The position numbers were made by a program, and so were the translations under genes. From Endocalyx cinctus (Eukaryota > Ascomycota > Sordariomycetes > Amphisphaeriales > Apiosporaceae), in assembly GCA_001600455.1 (NCBI GenBank), contig BCKC01000012.1, positions 620,001-684,000 of the forward strand: a DNA stretch of 64,000 bases, read 5' to 3'. The notes under the pieces were generated by a model. The model was not told where the DNA came from and did no database searches. It saw nothing but the letters and a program-made list of their open reading frames with translations. Shown piece by piece: positions 34,842 through 46,300 of this stretch (positions within the stretch are counted from its first letter, which is position 1; every line of letters starts with the position of its first letter).

Positions 34842-35251
34842 TATTCAATTCTTTTTTTTTATTTTTATATCTAGTGGTCGTAAAAAACGTGTTGATTGTT
34901 TGGTATGAATATAAAAGTTGAGAAAAGAAGATTATGAATTATAAATTAGTTTATCTCGAGAGGGACGTCCGAAGATAAAAAATAAAAAAAGAAGGTTTAT
35001 TATATAATGAGCTTTTCTTGATAAACACTTTATACGCCTCTACGTAATCTGCGAAGCTTTCATTTCCTCTTCAGGTGAGGGGAGCTTATTGTGAATGCGG
35101 GGGAGCTTGCTAGCTACCTACTGAACTAAGTTTAGTGAGGGCTTGTCGTTTGATTGGTATGCGATAAGGGCATTATCCACTTAAATGTTTGGAAGGTTTA
35201 TAAGTTTTAAAAACCGCATGGCTTACAACAATTGGCAAGCAACACTAGCCA
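34842..35251. promoter_or_regulatory. ureG promoter / tRNA 5' flank
   Basis: This is a 410-bp spacer between ureG (minus) and tRNA-Asp (plus). Three GATA-type words are present: GATAAA at 35020-35025, GATAAG at 35163-35168 and an inverted GATAA (TTATC) at 35173-35177. The last two form a close inverted pair, as in AreA/NIT2 targets. Function is inferred. Confidence 0.4.
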
Positions 35252-35323
35252 TCTCGATTAGTGTAGTGGTGATCATACCTGCTTGTCACGCAGGTGACCG
35301 GGGTTCGATTCCCCGATCGAGAG
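35252..35323 (+). tRNA. tRNA-Asp (GTC), intronless
   Basis: A perfect 7-bp acceptor stem (TCTCGAT with ATCGAGA) encloses a D arm containing AGTGGT, an anticodon stem CCTGC/GCAGG around loop TTGTCAC (anticodon GTC), and a T arm with the B box GGTTCGATTCC. The discriminator is G at 35323. CCA is not encoded, as expected in eukaryotes. A T6 run about 13 nt downstream can serve as the RNA polymerase III terminator. Confidence 0.97.
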
Positions 35324-35332
35324 CACAACTCT

Positions 35333-35349
35333 TTCATTTTTTGTTTTTA
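35333..35349 (+). terminator. Pol III terminator of tRNA-Asp
   Basis: T-rich sequence with runs of six and five T shortly after the tRNA 3' end, the usual RNA polymerase III stop signal. Confidence 0.6.
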
Positions 35350-36799
35350 TTTTTTGGCCCTACTACTCACTCCTATCCCAAAGGTTGATTTTGCTATTAT
35401 CAATGAGGATAATCTTCCTCTTTTTCTTTTTTTTTCTTCTTTTTTTTTTGCCGTTTTTATAAAAAAGTTATGCGTAGAAATGGATCTTAAGTATATATAT
35501 CCTAAGGTCAAGACTGACATATATATTTTTCTATCTACTATGAAGGCTCCATTTTCGTAATCCAGACATAATTCCAAGGCCTCATTGATTCTGTGTTCTT
35601 CCCCGTTGGTGTCTGTACAGGTGCTCCCGAGAAGGTGGCCTCCTTTAATATCCTATTGCGCTACTATTAGAAGTCTGTTTTCGAAAATTTCCGATATATC
35701 GAAGGGGATACTAGGTTAACATCCTCGCATTGGGTCAGTATATTTACCACCAATACTACTCGCAGCAAGACTACTATTGTCAGCTATAGTACCAAAAATC
35801 AGGCCCTTGTATTCTCCGAGTACAGTCTCCAGCCGCGTAGGTACAGTCGTCCACTTGTCTTCGGGCCTCGGTAATAGTAGTTCGGCAAACTTTTGGATGC
35901 CAGATCATTGTAGACGCAGTCGTCGAGGATAGTTACAGTTGGGAAGGGAAGCATATCCGTATCGGGTTTCATAACGATGGTAACGATGTATGGTTTTGAG
36001 ACGACTAGCTTATAGAGCATGGCATCGTTCTCCCCAATCGTTAGAATAGTAACAACATGAGCTCCTCAACCCTCTGGTCTGGCCTGGCCTCGAAACTTCA
36101 TTGGGTAATTAACCCGTAATTGTCTGTAATCAAAACTCGTTCAAAATGTTACTTACGCGAAATTGCTTAAGTACCTTGACAGAGCTTGTAGAAATCCGAC
36201 CAACGCGAGAGAGGTTACGAGAGATCTATTCATTATACTTATTAAGAGCACTCGTGATGAGTAGATATCATATATGCGGTGGCCCAGGATATATCTCTGT
36301 ACTTGTACCGTTAAGCACATCAAATACGTTGAACTTCACACTGCATGCGCGTGCTCGGGTATGTTTTAATGCGCAAGTAGGTGGTATATATACCAAGATT
36401 TTTGTTTTCGTCTGTGCCACCTACATCATATGCTGTCTCCCCCACGGACTCGTATACTCTACGACAAAAAGTCAACGACGTAGCGCAAACAACAGACACA
36501 AGAATACTATTATTTAGAAACGCCATGCACACTCAAATGTGAATATATTTTCTTATCAAAGCCTAGATACCCCCAAAAAATAAAAACATCCGACAGGTAG
36601 GTGACATGTTTCACTTATAACTTCCATAACCAAAAACCTCCTCCCCTTCCAATCCAAAACAGAAATCAAATATCCTCCAGACTTCCGGGCCAAAAAAAAA
36701 AAAAAAAAAAAAATCATATCAACAAATGGGATATCTTCTATCTAGATCTAGATTCTAGTAATATCTCCTTCTTTTTTTCCCCTCTACTTCCCTCTACCT
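35350..36799. other. Intergenic, tRNA 3' flank to disordered-protein gene
   Basis: This 1.45-kb stretch has T tracts near 35420-35455 and a 23-nt A run near 36692-36714. A 73-codon minus-strand frame at 35799-36020 shows no recognised domain and I do not call it. No transposon remnant is apparent near the tRNA. Confidence 0.5.
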
Positions 36800-38653
36800 C
36801 TACCTCTTAAATCTAGACCAAAACCCACCACTCAACAACCTAGGCGATTTCACCGAAACTTCGGGCGCGCGCGTCGCCGCCGCCGTCGTCTTCGTATCTA
36901 CGGCGGATAAAATCCCCCTCTCCTCATTTTCCTCCTCCAACACCTGCTCCCTCACGACCTCGTTAATCACCCCTTCGCTCCCCCTTCTCCTCTCCCCGTT
37001 TTTACCGTTATGATGATGATGCCCGATCGCGAGCAACGAATCCCTCTTCTTCAGCAGGTACGAAGGACTCCGCTTCAGCGCGCCGAGCGAAGTCTTCACC
37101 CTCAACGTCTTCGAGTGACCGCTACTGCTACTCGGCCTCGGTCTCTGTCCCGCGGCCGTCGTTCCTATCTCGTCGCTCTGCGTCCAATCCACGACCGGAT
37201 GCGAATGGATCCGCTGTATCTGATGATGATGATGATGCGCCGGTAATTTCGGAGGCGTGTTCGACCGGACCGCCACGAGCGTGTCCTCGGACGAGTACAG
37301 CAGGAGCTTCTCGTCGCCGACGATCTCGATAGTATCGCCGTTCCCTACTCCTCCCGAGTAGGCGTGCGCCGCCGAGCGGTAGCTGTTGTGCGTTCCCGGG
37401 ATCGAGAAGCGGTTCTTGCCGCCGCTGCTGTTGTTCCGCCGGTGTCGATGATAATCCGCCGACGCCGTCGTCTGCTCCTCAATCTTCTCCCGGAGTTGAC
37501 GCGCGTTTTTAGTTTTGAGCGCCTGTTGTTTCTTCTTTTCGTCTTCTGCTATCTTTCCTGAAGCAGGATCATTATTGATATGCGTATACAGAGTAGCAAC
37601 GGATTGATGATGATGGATAACGCGATGCGGTTCCGCCTTATCCGTCATCATCTTCTTCTCCTCGACGCACTGCTGCTGCTCTTGCTCTTGTCCCGACCGC
37701 AACGCCGCGTGCGATATGCTGTGGATCAGCTTATTGTTCCGTATGCTGTCCGACGTGGCCGTCCTCACGAACTGAGCCGCCGCTTCCTTGGGCACGTGAC
37801 GATACGGCACTTTTGAGGTAGGTAACTCCGGTACCACGTCGGCATCAGCAGCACTAGTAGCAGCAGAATTTTCCTTCCTCGCTTTGGATGATTCTCGGCC
37901 CGATAACGACGGGTTACGCTTAAGTTTCCACGATAACGAGCGTTTCACCGTCGACGCTTTCTTTTTATCCGTTTCGGGATCGGTCTTAATCATCGACGTC
38001 GCGGTCACGTCCTTAGCCGCGGCGACTCTGCCGGCGAAGCTTGTATTATTAGCATTATTGTTATTATTACCACTATCTTGCTTGCGTTCCGCTACTGCTG
38101 ACGACGATGATGTCATCGCCTTCTGGGTCGACGACGCTTTCGAGGTCGGTCTTTTCCCCGTCGAAGCAGGATCCCCTTGACTATCCCGAGTCTCGTTAGG
38201 AGGCACCGCTAATTGGGCGTTATTGTCGTTATGGTTATTATTATTATTCGAAGAGCTGGCTTGGATAATCTTCCTAACCTCGGCCTCCATCCTCTGCCGA
38301 CCCCTCGTCTCCCGGTCCGAGATGACGACGTACAGCCTCCGACGCAGATCGTCGGCGTCCAGGGGCTGGCCCTTCCTGGAGCGGCGAGAGCGGCGCGGAT
38401 GATCTGATTTCTCCTGGTGGGGTACTTTCTTTTTCTCCTCCGCGCCGAGAAGGTGGTGATGGTCCTTCAGCGTATCGGATTGGTTATTATTACTAGGAGG
38501 AAGAGTGATGTTCACCATGGCGGCGTAATATTCCTCGTCGTCCTCGTCCCGGGGGACGGCCGGAGGGAAAAAGGTCTGGGGGTACGTGATTGCAAACGCC
38601 ATCGAGACTCCGGACCTGCGTCTGACCACGCCGGTCTGTTCCCAAGCCGACAT
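36800..38653 (-). CDS. Uncharacterised low-complexity protein
   Basis: This is a single open frame of 617 residues that I do not recognise. The start is the ATG at 38653 (MSAWEQTGVVRRRSG); the frame extends upstream but only with non-ATG codons, and this ATG has A at -3. The N-terminus includes AITYPQTFFPPAVPRDEDD. Residues about 94-131 form the most protein-like block, a basic helix (DADDLRRRLYVVISDRE, MEAEVRKIIQ). Most of the rest is disordered: Asn runs, Ser runs, multiple His runs (HHHHH near MSLGAL-like segments), Lys/Glu patches. The C-terminus has basic-hydrophobic segments LRVKTSLGALKRSPSYLLKKR and GGFWSRFKR at the very end. No membrane span, enzyme motif or zinc finger is seen. Upstream lies a 6.7-kb gene-free region. 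Confidence 0.75.
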   Translation of the reverse strand: MSAWEQTGVVRRRSGVSMAFAITYPQTFFPPAVPRDEDDEEYYAAMVNITLPPSNNNQSDTLKDHHHLLGAEEKKKVPHQEKSDHPRRSRRSRKGQPLDADDLRRRLYVVISDRETRGRQRMEAEVRKIIQASSSNNNNNHNDNNAQLAVPPNETRDSQGDPASTGKRPTSKASSTQKAMTSSSSAVAERKQDSGNNNNNANNTSFAGRVAAAKDVTATSMIKTDPETDKKKASTVKRSLSWKLKRNPSLSGRESSKARKENSAATSAADADVVPELPTSKVPYRHVPKEAAAQFVRTATSDSIRNNKLIHSISHAALRSGQEQEQQQCVEEKKMMTDKAEPHRVIHHHQSVATLYTHINNDPASGKIAEDEKKKQQALKTKNARQLREKIEEQTTASADYHRHRRNNSSGGKNRFSIPGTHNSYRSAAHAYSGGVGNGDTIEIVGDEKLLLYSSEDTLVAVRSNTPPKLPAHHHHHQIQRIHSHPVVDWTQSDEIGTTAAGQRPRPSSSSGHSKTLRVKTSLGALKRSPSYLLKKRDSLLAIGHHHHNGKNGERRRGSEGVINEVVREQVLEEENEERGILSAVDTKTTAAATRAPEVSVKSPRLLSGGFWSRFKR

Positions 38654-40585
38654 GGTAAGAAGAGAGAGGGAGAGAAAAGAAACCAAAAAAAAAAAAAGAA
38701 AAAAAGAGGTTAAGTAGGGGGTATAGGTGGGGGTTTATTAAGAACAAGGTACCAAAGGAATTTAGTTAATTGACACACAAAANAAAGAAAGAAAAAAACT
38801 AATTAATAGCAGGAATAGAAAAAAAAAAAAAACAGGATTCTGTATTGGTTCGAGGGGTAGTAAGTAGACTGGGGGTCTAGATGCCAATGATACCCCAGAA
38901 TTCTTCCACATATAACCAGGGATTTGATCTATATAGGGAATAAAGAGAAGGGAATAAATTCGAATAGGGAATTGAATGGATGTTTAAGTATGTAGGTACG
39001 TATACGGCCAGGTAGCTTTTTGTCGTATATAGTAATTGAAATATAAAGCGGCAATTGGAGACTGCAGATTCCAATCCTGTCAGGGCCGTTGTAGGGGAAG
39101 AGACAAAAAAAAAAAAAAAAAAAAAAAGGAATCTTGGGCTTGGCTTTTTAATACTGTCTTCGTCTAGCAACAGAAGCAGAATAGTTTCTGATTGAAGGCT
39201 TTCGAAGAAAACATGAAATCGAGCCTATCATCGTCTCCGTGTCCCTCCCTTTTCTCCAATCCGTTATGAGACAAGTTGTGCTATATTCTTACGACGAGTC
39301 AAAATAACGAGACATCTACGCCCTGGCTATGGACTGGGGTGTGTATGTGTGTGGCAGCCGGGGTGCGGTAGATGTAACGGCGGGGTGATGGGTGGGTGGG
39401 TGGTCAGTCATTTAAAGTAATATCCTCAACAGTACCGGCATCATGAGCTGAGGGTACCACAACAAACCCTGGGAGATCGATGTCGCGTTAAGATTGGATG
39501 AGAAGCAGGTCAAGTAGGAAAAAAAAAAAAGGCTTGACCTGACCATAAAGTAAGTGTGTGAGAGAGAAAGAGGAGAAGCAAAGCCTTCTCTTCTAAACAA
39601 GGGCGGGAGGACGGGTATGTACCGTCGCCCAGAGACCGGGGGGTTGATATATATGTATATACTTAATTATATTATAAACACCCGGTCACCGGTTGCATCC
39701 AATTACCAACTACCTTAATAGCAGAGGTCCAGATCGAGATTTCTCTAGTATAGTAGTTATAGTTACCGGAGAGTTTATCCGACATGAGTAAAGGCAGTGC
39801 TTAAACTACACTAAGTGTGTCTAGACGCAGTGGAAAGGAAATGAAGAGGATATCGTGTAAATATAAAGAAATCAAAGCGCCTCTTTTTCTTTTTTTTTGC
39901 CTTCCCGTCGTTATTTCTTTTCTTCGCTAAGTACGTGAACTTGCATATAGAATCACTGTTATTACCTCGCCAACTCGAATTTGAGGCTTACCTGACTGAC
40001 TAGAAAATTTCGACAAAATTAATCGGGTCTAAAGGATTTCCAGTAAAAGAGAGAGACTCGTGACGCGGAGATAGAAAAGAAAAAAAGTCACTTGATCATT
40101 AGGCGACGCCATTCGGTTCGGTAAATATTACCATGATATCTGTTTTGAGACTTAGCTTTAGTTTGTAGGAATTTTAGTGAAATCAATCTCAGCTCATCCT
40201 CGATCGAACAGACGATATTTTACCAGAGGCGAGAACAAAAAAGAAAGAGTGAGAAAAAAAAAAAAAAAGGAGCTCTGACTAGTAAATTGTCTCTTAGCTT
40301 CAAGAAAGGGTGTGCACAAAAAAAAAAAGCTGAGAAGGTATATCTGTTCAGTGCTGCCAAAGTTCCGTTTTTGCCAGTTTTAACCGTAACCCGGCCCTGG
40401 CATATTTGGCGATATGCGCTGCGACGTTGATGTAGCCATGTCGAACCAACGGTTGGAGCCGTTTGTAAGTAAAGCCAAACTGCGCTGTTCTCTTTTTTAT
40501 TCTATTATGCAACCAAAGAAAAGAAACTTGGCCATACTTGCAGTAGAATACGGGTCGTTGCATTTGGTAGCGGTCTTGGTCTTGG

Positions 40586-40629
<44 letters not shown>
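40586..40629. repeat. Poly(T)-poly(A) block (T17/A27)
   Basis: Seventeen T directly followed by twenty-seven A, a perfect 34-nt inverted repeat with no loop. A second T/A block occurs at 52310-52342. Confidence 0.9.
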
Positions 40630-40633
<4 letters not shown>

Positions 40634-41185
40634 AAGAGTGGAAATCATTCTCGTGCATTCAATATTGGGTTGATAAGAATTCTAATTATTAAAAGTATCT
40701 CCTAATTTTGGGAAAGGAATAAATGAAGGATTCGAAAAGGGCAAAAATGTGATCGATGACATGCCCGTAGTCCATATTTACCGGGGTATCACTCTCGTTC
40801 TTTGCTGCAAGCGACAAGCTTTTAATCTCGACCTAACTAACCTAATCAATACAGAAGATCAGTATATATGTACATAGATACTATTACGCTGCCGATGCTG
40901 CAACTGCAACTAAGTATAGGCTTTATCCGTTCGTGAGAGTGTTGTGCCTTTGTACCTGAGGTGGTTGTCGATCTTCCCTCTGTCAGACCGAAATAAGCTT
41001 GGTGCGAGTATGGCTTGCAGTTCGGAATATACTAGATCTCTTTTTTTTTTCCCTCTTCAAGTTTGTCTCATTATATAATTTTTGTTTGTTATATAATTCG
41101 TCAATTATATTATTTTTTTTTTTTTTTTTTGGTGGCTGATTTGAAGTTTCACGACATATCAGTATATACTGAGCCTTACTGAGAT

Positions 41186-41234
41186 TTTTGCGTTTTGCGT
41201 TTTACATTTTACATTTTACATTTTTCATTTTACA
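41186..41234. repeat. Heptamer tandem repeat TTTTRCR, seven units
   Basis: Seven consecutive 7-nt units: two TTTTGCG, three TTTTACA, one TTTTTCA and one TTTTACA. This is a short minisatellite in non-coding DNA. Confidence 0.85.
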
Positions 41235-41836
41235 CAGATGGATTCATTCTTTTTACTTAATATCCTCCCCGGAACACTCCCCGAATATGGTGTGGATGGA
41301 CCCGCCCTTGGGACTAAAGAATCGAAAGATATACTATATACTACATATGTATGTATTGCGTGAGTAGTGTAGGAAAGAGGAAGCATTTCCTTGATTCGTG
41401 CCATTTTGGGCTGGAATGCCCCGCCAAACCAACGTCGGTATCCGCGCGTCTTGTTTTACTGTTCCCTCGAAAGCCAAGAAATTGTACGATACGAACTGAC
41501 GGTCGATATCATATTAAGTAATGCTTTCTCCAGACAGGAAATAAGGAATATATCCTACTGGGAGGTAAATACTTTGTAGTAGCATATACATATACACATG
41601 CTGTCCTACACTCGCCTAAAAGACACACGCGCATAAAGGGAAACAACAAAAAAAACTTACGATGTTAAATAATTCGTGGATGATAGAAAACGCCATGCAG
41701 GGGTTATAAGCTACACTAGGACGATAGAAGGGATATCTGATGTACCTGAGCTAATGATATGTTCTATGCATCATTGGTAAACTACCGTACATTATTGGAG
41801 TCTTCTCTATTTCTTCTTTAAAACCACCCCTTAACT

Positions 41837-41852
41837 ACTTAAGTACTTAAGT
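41837..41852. repeat. 16-nt palindrome ACTTAAGTACTTAAGT
   Basis: A perfect self-complementary 16-mer. The identical sequence recurs at 54620-54635, and shorter CTTAAG/TAGGTAC relatives are scattered through spacers. Confidence 0.85.
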
Positions 41853-43069
41853 TGGTAATTCTATCTAGTCGATGTTCGTAGGTGATACTAACGAGGCCCA
41901 GATCTTTCAAAGAACAAACTCTTTTTTGGGTGTTCTATCTAGTTGTATCTATTTTTATTCCATCATATCTTCTCTATCTACTATATTACGGTATATCTGT
42001 CTGCATTTTAAGGAGAGAGACAGAGATAACGAAAATATAAGCCATCGACGATTTAAACTAGGAAGATCAAAACTCAGATCTTCAGCGGGGTATCGCAACT
42101 CCGGATACGAAGCCGAGACTCCCTACTGAATTAACCCTGTAGCCCCAGCCCTGGGTCGACGGCAAAGAAGAAAGAAAAAATAATAATACACATCAAATAT
42201 AATATAATCTCATCGCATATTATATGAAAATGCTTACTTAATTATCATAACTACAGGAAGTGACTGATATTCCATAACTTCCAAGGTTCTTATCCTAATT
42301 ACCAAGGTTTTTTCCTTCTTTTTTTTTTCCTCTTAGAATTATATGAAATCAACCAACTCCTCGAGGCGGCTGATAGTCATAATCTTTAGTTATATATATA
42401 CTCAAGTAGGTATATACGTATGCGTCAACTTGCTTTCTTACCGCTTTTTCCTCATCCCGAGGGAACTTTAGTTTAATGGGTCCAAAACGTGCGCCAGTCG
42501 GTCAGCTAAGGGGGCTTTTGAGTATTGGAATATGGTGTTTCCTATTACTGAAGAAAAGAAATAAGAGGCTTATCTTTTTGTTTGTTTGTTTGTTTTATCT
42601 CTCTCTGTGTAAGTAAGTAATCAAGCACGAGTCCACAACCGCCACACTTTACGTTTAGCGGCTAGTATAGTCAAGTAGGTAGATGGTATATTAGTGCGAA
42701 AAAGGGGCTTCGGAGAGAGGGAGGGAGAAAGTGAGTGAGAGACCGAAATGAAAAAGATATCCTGTCGCTAAATTTCTGTTCACCGGAATGGAGAAGAGTT
42801 CCAATACGGCACGTGAAAGTCCTTTCCAATATTCTGGAATCTTCGGTTTTCCCGGAGAATAAAATACATCGCCATCTTGTCCCTCTCCTTGTATAGTCGA
42901 GATGTTGTATATAATCGCCGCCCGCATCCTTCCATGCATCATGCCGTCTTACGCACATCCGGCGGCGCAAAGAGAGGAGGGGGAAAAAAAAAGAAAAAGA
43001 AAAAGAAAAAGAGAAATTGACCGATAATTACGGTTACGAGAGAAGGTGAGACAGATAACGAATATATAT

Positions 43070-43095
43070 GGTGGTGGTGGTGGTTGTGGTGGTGG
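43070..43095. repeat. GGT trinucleotide repeat
   Basis: Eight near-perfect GGT units with one interruption (TTG), in non-coding DNA. Confidence 0.8.
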
Positions 43096-45337
43096 ATTTT
43101 GGGTTTATCAAAAAAACCCTTCAAGTGCAGAATTGGCTTTAGTATAGTATAAGAGGCTTGAAGAAAGTACCACCCCCCTTCCCAATAACCATTATCCGAA
43201 ACCAACTCTGCATATAGTATATATGCTTCAAGAAAATGCAAGCCACCATGGCGGCGCCACCCGATTTAAAATAAACATCCTGGCCCTCTCGTCCGTTGTG
43301 CGGGAACCGAAGATTGCGACCCTGGTGAGAGGGTACACAACAGCTCAGCTCTGCCATGTGCTGGCCGATACACTATGGGACGTGGGACCCGGTGAGTTGA
43401 AAGGGTAGTTTAGTACTTAAGTATATAAATGATATGACCGTATCCTCCATCGTACTTATTCAACTAGGCCTCGTGATGTTATCTCTTCTTCGAAACCCAT
43501 CACGTAGTACAGGGCACGCAAGGTGGCTGGCTAGGGATGCCGCCTCCCAGAAGCATTCATTCGCTAATCTTGCCTGAAAGCGCAGACGTCGGGTCTTGGA
43601 CCCGGGTATTCCGCCAATAGATAAAATGAGAGAGGAATACGTGCAAGTGTTTTCTCTCTATACTATTGATGAAATGAGGAGAAAGATAATTCCCAAAAAG
43701 AAACCATCAGGCTGCTTATACTATGGTTTTGATTCACCTTTTATATCTCCCAGGTAACCGTCTTTATCAACGTATCATGAGTGGTGACCCAACTCCCGCA
43801 TGCAGTAGGACAATACAGGCTTAAATGGCGTCAAGATAGGTATCTAAGTAAAGAGATTCTAGCCATTCAGAACCACGATTCTATGGAAAGGATTATCTAC
43901 AGGACTAGAAAAGGGATACACTTTCAATACTTGGGTTCGATGAGATTGAATGCGAGAGTCCTCTTCTTGTAACACTTCCTCCTCATCCTTCAGACTCATT
44001 ATCCTACTCCAGATCGTGAGGCTTGATCAGTTAGTTTAACTCTCACTCTAAAACCGAGGTAACTTATGGCAGGGGTATGAGAAAAAAGTAAGCAATCCAA
44101 ACCTCGTACTTATTCTGCCCATATTGCCTAAGAAGCTCAAGTAGTCGAGTCCTTTCTCAAGATGAGGCATTTCCTGCAAACCACTACATCTCCTCTGAAA
44201 AGTGCAAGTCTGAGAATCCAAGTAGTTTCACTCATGGCATGCGTGAAAGAGAGGAGGGGAGGGGAGGGGAACTGCTCACGTAGAAAGCCTCAACAAATCC
44301 TATTCAAACACAATTAGAAAACATCACCTGATCTTATGCCACTCGTGATGTCTGATCAGAGACATCGTCTATGAATATAAGCGCAGAAAGTCAGCTCAGT
44401 AAATTAAATGCTTGCATAAAAGTGCAAGAAACTCGTATACGACTGTACTCCCATATACAGGTCTGTAGGTAGTAGTCCTTTACAAGATGACCGCATCTTA
44501 TGTTCCCGTACCCCCTCCCCTTTACTTTCTTTTCCCCCAAGCTAGATGATATCATCCTGTACATCCGTCCTTCTCTCCCACGAGGCTGGGAGGAGATTCA
44601 GTGTTTATATGAAAAAAAAAAAAAAGACCCCAGGACTAAATATTCCTCAAAACTAACGTTGGTCCGAGGGATGAGTCAGGTAGGAAGTAAATATCAAAAT
44701 CATTGCAACACTTCGGCGATGCTGTTGAAATAATGACTCTTCAGATCTTGGGAGTATCCAACTAGATAGCTAGTAGCTTGGAAGAGTCTGGTGGCAATAA
44801 GTGATAGGTACCACCCTTGGATCTGGGATGTCTGCTTCTTACATCCTACCGGAAGGGGACTATTTGGACTCTATGAAGACGATACTGGCCTACGACAATC
44901 TGGCGAGACTATAAGATAGACATTCAAGACACGACAGCCTTCTATGATATCAAATACTAAATGACGTGACAACCAAACCCTACCCTGAGGCACTATCTCC
45001 TACTTCACCTTATACTCCCCATTCCGAGATTGGGCATATACAAACTTTTACGATGGATTGACACGAGACACTTCACGGTTATTATACAAGCATCATCTTC
45101 AAGATGGTTTGAAGGCAAGTAAATAAAACCCCCTTTTTTGTTTCCTTATTCTCACTATGTAAGCGTTTTAACTCCAGGCAGAATTCATGAACCAGGCGTG
45201 ATGATGATAACCTCCTGAGAATGCCGTTTTCATGCGAGTCGAGAAGGACCTCTCCTCGACCCGTATCCTTTTTATCATCAATAATAATAGTAGTAATACC
45301 CACTCCCACCACTGCACCAAAGCCCTCACGTGGGCGC

Positions 45338-46300
45338 TTATCGGTAGCGCCAGAGCGAGAGGGTGTTGTGCCTCTTCCAGGTCTTTCTGCGGCCGGCCTT
45401 GGTCTTGTTGTAGCGGTGTCCCTTGTTGAGACCGCGCGACTTCTTGCCGGTGGCGGTGAGACCGCGGGCCTCGCGGTGCTTGTGGACGGGGTTGACGATC
45501 CAGTTGATGCGGGGATCCTGGCGGATGGCCTTGTGCTGGGGGTCGACGAGGATGACCTCGTAGTACTTGTAAGTGGAGTCCTGGTTGATCCAGTACGAGT
45601 TCAGGACGCGGAGGTTAGCGCAGCGGCGACCGACACGCTCCTCGGCGGTCGACTTGAGCGATCGCTGGTACTTTAGTTGGTTCACACCCTGGTTGGTGGG
45701 CTTGCCTATTATACGAAAAAAAACAAATTAATATTTTGCCCAGGTATTATTTTAACCTCAGATGTTGAACTCACCGTAAGTAGCACCCTTAGGCACAGGT
45801 CGCTTGCGGCCACCACGGCGGACACGCACACGGTAGATAACATAGCCCTGCTTGGCCTTGTAACCGAGGCGTCGGGCCTTGTCGGGGCGGGTAGGTCTCG
45901 AGGCGCGGTGGATAACGTTCAATTGACGAAGCTATATTAATGCACTCTCAGCAAATGTTCAACGAGTGTATAGCAAAGACACGTTCTCTACTGTTTTTCT
46001 TTTTCTCCCTCCTTTTATTTTTCAAAAAGGAAGGGTAGAAAAGAAAGAAGAGAAGACAGCGTCCACATTTCCAATCATCCACTTTCCCACTCAGATAAAA
46101 TATGAATATTACAAGTCGGGGTTGTGTATAGATCTTCGTGTGTATCTTGTCTTTCTTCGTTTCGAGATATCGTTTTATTTTCATTGTAAAAAGAGAGTTT
46201 GGTTTCAACATACTTCCCAGCAGCGGACTCGGAGGAGGAATCGCAGGACATCAGACTGCTTCTTCTTCTGAAGCTCTTCGACGTACTTGAGGGCACCCAT
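45338..46300 (-). CDS. RPL15: 60S ribosomal protein L15 (eL15)
   Basis: This encodes a 203-residue component of the large ribosomal subunit. Minus-strand exons are 46214-46300, 45775-45931 and 45338-45705. The start [18 protein letters not shown], the middle [20 protein letters not shown] and [20 protein letters not shown], and the end [17 protein letters not shown] match eukaryotic eL15 throughout, and length agrees with yeast (204). Intron 1 is 282 nt, long for this window; introns of ribosomal protein genes sometimes host snoRNAs, but I could not identify convincing C and D boxes. Coding sequence is strongly biased to C/G-ending codons, as in HSP70. A 5' leader intron upstream of the ATG is possible but not visible. 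Confidence 0.98.

Larger units (their letters stand above)
38654..45337. other. Gene-poor region, 6.7 kb
   Basis: No supportable gene was found on either strand. The stretch has an undetermined base at 38783, A runs near 38821-38832 and 39107-39127, a T17/A27 block at 40586-40629, a 24-nt T run near 41111-41130, a heptamer tandem repeat at 41186-41234, a 16-nt palindrome at 41837-41852, a GGT repeat at 43070-43095 and a GGGGA repeat near 44256-44270. A somewhat GC-richer patch at about 43490-43620 contains a 6-bp hairpin (CGGGTC/GACCCG, 43590-43604). The largest frames are about 100 codons and look random. Much of it is upstream of the disordered-protein gene and may be its leader and promoter. 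Confidence 0.55.

Noticed and set aside
35799..36020. 73-codon minus-strand frame near the tRNA
   Set aside because: No motif, no splice-compatible extension, length expected by chance.
43223..43408. 61-codon plus-strand frame
   Set aside because: Too short and without recognisable features; it ends in low-quality context.
43590..43604. Hairpin CGGGTC-TTG-GACCCG
   Set aside because: A 6-bp stem alone is expected by chance; no tRNA B box or terminator function fits.
45932..46213. Possible intronic box C/D snoRNA in RPL15 intron 1
   Set aside because: A GGATGAT word and a CTGA word are present on the coding strand, but the C box deviates from RTGATGA, there is no terminal stem, and no guide was recognisable.
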